Below are positions 59,399 through 64,000 of a DNA stretch of 64,000 nucleotides, piece after piece. Source of the stretch: Whalleya microplaca (lineage: Eukaryota > Ascomycota > Sordariomycetes > Xylariales > Xylariaceae); assembly GCA_022497155.1 (NCBI GenBank), contig MU385737.1, positions 372,001 to 436,000 of the forward strand. Reading direction: 5' to 3'. The number at the start of each line of letters is the position of its first letter. Position 1 is the stretch's first letter. The notes beneath the pieces are model-generated. The model worked only from the letters and a program-made list of their open reading frames with translations, was not told the DNA's origin and did not search any database. A program made the translations under genes and the position numbers.

Positions 59399-61044
59399 TA
59401 TAGACCTCTGGTCTAGTAAGAATGGTGCGTTGGATCGGAGACAATGGACATGTAGGTTCCTGTAAGCCTCTATAACAGCTATATATGACTGCAGATATCC
59501 CCAGTCACACCCAAGCACTATAACCTCTCTGTCAGGATATAAGGAAATAGGTACTAGGAAGCCGGGTCAAGGGATTTCAGCTGTAATTCGAACAACCGGC
59601 CAAAGTAAAAAGCGATTAAATTTAGGTAATACTGTGTATAAAACACCCAAGTTCGGTTACAAGGCATCCTGCAAAATCCCAAGGGGAAACCCCCAGGGTA
59701 TTTGTAGACAAACTGAAAATTTCTGTATGGTGATTATCAGTTAGTTAGGATTAGTTGGAATCGTGACGTCTTACGCACTGGAGTTAGTCTCGTTCCTCTG
59801 GAGCTGTTTCCTTTCGCACACAATTTCCAGCGGAAGATGCCGATGAAGACTACCCAGGAGATGAATCCAATTGCCTTTCTAGATGACCCATTTCGAACGT
59901 AACCATCTGATGTAACCGCAGTGTTATCAAGTTTCCGTGACTCTTCGTGCGATCCTGATTCCCACAGACATCTCTCTAAACTTGGAGTTCTGAAACATTC
60001 CTTATAGAACTTTCCTAAGACTGTTTCTTAGTAGTATTAATAAGAAACCGTGTATCGGGATCAACTGCTCTACACTCATGAATTCATGGTGAGAACGTAT
60101 CATTTGAGTTTCACTCATACTTCTTAGTTTCTATCATGTTAGATGCTGAGTGATAGCCCTGCTTCTATCACATAGCCTCACATTAGAGAAGTGTCAGCAA
60201 TACGAAAAGGAAATAAATTTGCAGATCTCTCTCGGAAAATGTAGGGCAAACCTAAGGTGTAGTTGTATGAAAGTTTGGGCTAATAGGAACTAAATTGCCC
60301 TAAATTGATGCTCCTGCCCCCAATGCTATAGCCGGGTAAGTCCTAAACTACAGCTAAAGCTCGCTAGCTTATAGTGCGGTAAGCGCTATACAGTTAATAG
60401 TTTAGTACATAGATAGAGATAAAGCCTGCTACATTTGAACAGTTGACACTATCAGCCGGATCCCATTACATGCACCACATACTCGTGGCCAGAACCTCAT
60501 CTTCGTATACTCACCAGGGATCAACCAGGTATCTTGTTATCTTTTGTCATCTAATCTCGGTATCCCCCAATTTCAACGGAAAGGGCCAGGCACTCGGGAC
60601 GTGGATGGTTCCATCGCCCTATGATTAATCAACATGGATCTATTCTCGCCCAACGCCAGCCTACAGGTATTCCCACATACATTTCGCAAACGCCAAGGCT
60701 TCTATATTTAGCAAGACTTTATTATAGATAAGCAACCAGATGTTGTGCTGGTAACTGATCAAGCGGAATAACATTTGAAGTGGAACGTAGGTACTCTGTA
60801 ATGAGTCTTCCCACCGCTAGATCTAACGTAATTTTATGTTTGTACTTAGCCTCAAATGATAAGCTCTTAGAGAGTAGTTAAGAGCACAAAGCGTGTTGAC
60901 AACATGTGAGATCCCCAAATCACTATCATAACTGTGAGCCGTGCTTACGTAGATGATCCTCAAGACGCTCTGGTGCTAGAACCGAGTTAATTCGCAATAG
61001 ACCCGTCTCTAGAATTACTCCCTAGGAGATATTGAGGCAGAAAC
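59399..61044. promoter_or_regulatory. Divergent promoter region between cyclase and P450-2
   Basis: 1.65 kb without supported genes between the oppositely transcribed cyclase and second P450. A small hairpin (GTTTCTTA...TAAGAAAC) lies at about 60022-60048. Binding sites cannot be named. Confidence 0.5.
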
Positions 61045-62969
61045 ATGGACCAATATAATTTCCCCTATAGTGCTATTGCACCAATTGCTCTCGGGGCCGT
61101 TCTCTGTCTGGCTACTATCAGCACCGTAATGCAGCGTCGACATCGTCTTCAGACCTTCGCTGAATTCCACGGTTGCCAAGCACCCGTATATGAGTCCGCA
61201 TATCCTATCAGCATCACCAAGGCGTGGGAGCTGGTACAACTATATCAAGCACGGAAAATCCTATCACATTTCTCAACGCTATTTGGCAAACTCGGCGATA
61301 CATACGTATCCAGGGTTCTCTGGCTGGACATCATTGTGACTTGTGACGCCGAAAACATCAAGCAGGTACTGCAAAGGGGGTTTGCCGATTTCGATATTGG
61401 ACCGTTGCGACGCCATCTATTCTTACCTGTAACACCGCACGGCATTTTCAATCTTGACGGGAAAGAATGGAAAGGAGCACGAAAGATGTACCGTGTACAG
61501 TTCACGGATACGAGATCTGCAGTGGATTTGGACATGATTGAGGAATGCTTCCAATTGCTATTGCGTCGGATCCCAAAAGACGGCACAGTCGTGGATTTGC
61601 AAAGTTCGTTTGGTATGTATAAATACACCCAACGCTGGAACTTGGGAGCTTCACTTTTTACTATCATTAATTCTCACACTTTTGCTTCTAACTCCTTTTC
61701 ATTCTATCTCCCTTACTATGTGTGTATCTACAAGTTACCGCTGCTAATACCTAAGTAGTAAGTGATTTTAATACCAATATCGCTCTTTAGCTGTACTCAC
61801 CACTTTGTGAGATATATACGATCAGCAAGAGATTTTGTAGAGAAGTAGGATTTATGGGTGTCAAATAACAAGCTGACATCGCTTAGGTTGCTCTAGTTAC
61901 AGATATACTGAGCACATATGCTGTGGGAGAACCCCTTGGGGCTTTGTCTGATAATCAATCGCCACAGAACCGGGACACTGAGAGCGCGTACCGCTTTGTG
62001 AAAGACGTAATCGCTCGCTTCGGACAATCGGGTCCGGCATCTTGGCTTTATGATCATACCGAGTTCCAAAAGGCTAGCACGGTCATCCGGAAGTATACCG
62101 AGCATTTTGTATGCCAGGCCGTGAACGACTGTCACCAGGATACTGGGACTGGTCGCCTTCAAGACAGAAAAGAAAGATCCTTCGTCCAGAATACGGCTGC
62201 CGAAGGCTACAAATTTTCCGAGATCCGAGACCAGACCATTAGCATCTACCTAGCTGGAGTGGATTCAGTATCTGGCCTTCTGTCGGCAACTTGTTGGTAC
62301 CTTTCCCGAAGCCCACGCGTATTCCAGACCCTACGGGAGGCTGTGGTGGGGAAGTATGGGTACGACCCGCCCCCATACGAGGAACTGGGAAGCGTAGTAT
62401 ACCTTCGCTATGTTTTCAATGAAGGTTTTTAGACCCAACACCGACAGCTGTAGGAAGACGCTAACCTGCCCAGCAATGCGTTTGATGCCCGCCGTTCCAT
62501 TCAATGCAAAGGTTGCAAACAAGGATACCTGGCTACCTCGCGGAGGTGGGACAGATGGAAAATCTCATATGCTTGTTCGAAAGGGACAGATAGTAGCCTT
62601 CTGGCCATGGGCAACACATCGGAAATCTGAGATATTTGGGGACGACCCTGAGACATTCCGTCCAGAGAGATGGGAAAGCATCAAAGGTGACGTCGCGGGC
62701 TTCGTCCCTTTCCAACCTGGACCGAGAGTGTGTCCCGGCCGTATGTATTTGCTCTCTTCTAGGCTAACGCAACACGTTTTCGAAGATATTGGCTAATAAT
62801 AATGACTATAGAACGGATTGCATTGGCGATGGCGTCGTACATTATCATTCGGTTGCTTCAAAGCTTTGCTTCCATGGAAATGCGGGACACTAGACCGTGG
62901 ACTGAGAACCTGGGGCTCAGCTTAGCTAGTAAGAATGGAGTTATTGTGGCGCTTTTGCGGCAAGAGTAA
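61045..62969 (+). CDS. Cytochrome P450 monooxygenase 2 (CYP52-like clan)
   Basis: Exons 61045..61612, 61897..62424, 62474..62740, 62812..62969, 506 aa in frame. An N-terminal anchor (about 9-28) is followed by FNLDGKEWKGARKMYRVQF, typical of CYP52-type enzymes. The I-helix is LAGVDSVSGLL, ExxR is EAMR in NEAMRLMPAVPFN, and the heme site FQPGPRVCPGQ is complete. The clan includes terminal hydroxylases of alkanes and fatty acids and secondary-metabolite enzymes. Oddities: the first intron is 284 nt, and the second has a non-consensus donor (GTTTTT) but a good CTAAC branch site. Without that intron the frame stops at once, so splicing efficiency decides whether the gene works. Confidence 0.87.
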
Positions 62970-63405
62970 CAGAGGCAATTTGGAGACCTTCTTAGTATGA
63001 AAAGAAATTGTTGGGTGTCAGTCCATGAGAGAGATTCATTATAGCTAGCATAGATAGACAGATATTTGCGGGGGGCGGGGGGCGGTACTATTACATATTT
63101 AGCTGAAGAGAAGATGCAACATATGGTTATCAGATTTATCCTGTAAATGTTAAATAGATCGCATCCGCAATGGAAACGGCACCAGCGATGTATAGCGACT
63201 ACAGCCACGATTGGCGGTCGTACAGTTGAGTGTCTAACACAGAACGCGCTTATATTATACATATCATGAGCATCTACCTCCGGGTCGTTTGCCTCCGTTA
63301 TCCACTTGATAAATGAACAAAACTGATGTATGAACTTGAATACCCTCTGTTAGATAGGCTATGGCCTACACTGATAAATGTAAAACATTTACTCGCACGG
63401 GAGTT
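62970..63405. other. 3' flank of P450-2, no gene seen
   Basis: Ordinary intergenic sequence leading to the gap; contains a G-rich GGGGGGCGGGGGGCGG tract at 63070-63085. Confidence 0.5.
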
Positions 63406-63439
63406 GGGGGGGGGGGGGGGGGGGCGGGGGGCGGGGGGG

Positions 63440-63482
<43 letters not shown>

Positions 63483-63666
63483 GGGGGGGGGGTTGGGGGG
63501 GGGGGGGGGGGGGGTANNNNNNNNNNGTGGTTTTCCTCCGTTTAACACTTTTTAAATTAACAAAACTTTTGTTTGTAATTGCAAAACCCCTTTTTTTTCT
63601 GCTATTGCCAAAAATGTTTAATTTAAAAAATTTAAACGCCCGGGCGTTCCCCCCCCCCCCCCCCCC
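63406..63666. other. Homopolymer G/C tracts around an N gap (assembly artefact)
   Basis: Nearly pure G from 63406 to 63515, ten N at 63517-63526, then compressed, homopolymer-stuttering sequence and a C run at 63649-63666. The phrase around 63540-63650 looks like low-quality read ends. Poly-Gly/poly-Pro frames here are not genes. Confidence 0.93.
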
Positions 63667-64000
63667 TTCGAAACACACAGGGAAGTGAAGCTGCCGATAT
63701 ATCTAGATGATGAATCCATATAGTACTATATGGCCGGTGGACTGATGGGACAGATGCTGGCTGCATGCCTCATACATTAGAATGTAAATCGACTTCATCG
63801 CTAATTCTTGTTGGCCCCCATGTTGTTTCTCTGTATCTTACTTCATCTTCTATCGAGAGGTCGATGTAACTAGCCTGGCGCCGGACAGTCCATTGTCTTA
63901 GTAGATCTGGCAGTCGATGCGACTGATCGGAGGTACCTATACACCTGATCAGTCCATAGTAGTCCCCATAACAGAATAGTATGCTCTCCCACTTTGCCTG
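63667..64000. other. Window end, no gene seen
   Basis: No coding support. Confidence 0.5.

Noticed and set aside
63298..63688. Poly-Pro / poly-Gly proteins
   Set aside because: Homopolymer and N-gap artefact.
1..64000. CRISPR arrays, bacterial operons or insertion sequences
   Set aside because: None seen; the window is eukaryotic (spliced genes, LTR and MITE elements).

Overview
The window is nuclear DNA of a filamentous ascomycete (Pezizomycotina, probably a Sordariomycete; the class is an inference). The evidence is short GT-AG introns of mostly 48-70 nt with CTAAC/CTGAC branch sites, a CFEM-PTH11 type receptor, an AA9 polysaccharide monooxygenase, fungal-type P450s, a DUF3176 protein and repeats carrying C-to-T / G-to-A decay like repeat-induced point mutation (RIP). 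Exon boundaries below were worked out by hand from splice signals and family conservation.

Layout. 1-452 is the 3' end of a FAL1/eIF4A-III RNA helicase gene. 453-12600 is gene-poor: microsatellites, an ankyrin-like relic, one unrecognised coiled-coil protein, a dead secreted peptidylarginine deiminase (PAD) gene interrupted by a solo LTR, a phosphatidylserine decarboxylase-like fragment, and a second, RIP-decayed copy of the same LTR. 12600-33200 carries secreted and surface functions: an S10 carboxypeptidase, two small secreted or GPI-type proteins, a NIF3-like protein, a GH127 beta-L-arabinofuranosidase with a partial duplicate 3.7 kb away, a DUF3176 membrane protein, a CFEM receptor, a paraoxonase-like arylesterase and an AA9 LPMO. 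35.1 kb holds a hAT-type MITE. 36252-45624 is a compact block of GC-rich genes, several of them mitochondrial or ribosomal housekeeping genes (Ugo1, adrenodoxin-type ferredoxin, Rrp15, gamma-butyrobetaine dioxygenase-like, a secreted glycosidase-like protein). 45.6-49.5 kb is gene-poor with a second MITE and a cysteine-rich secreted protein.

49501-62969 looks like a secondary-metabolism region. A divergent MFS transporter / FAD monooxygenase pair is followed by a seven-exon P450, an intronless squalene-hopene-type cyclase with an intact DVDD motif, and a second, divergent P450 of CYP52-like type. I read this as a hopane-type triterpenoid cluster: the cyclase would make the scaffold and the P450s, and perhaps the flavin enzyme, would oxidise it. 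The cyclase-P450 core is the best candidate for an undescribed system.

The end of the window (63.4-63.7 kb) is homopolymer sequence around an N gap and should be treated as assembly artefact.
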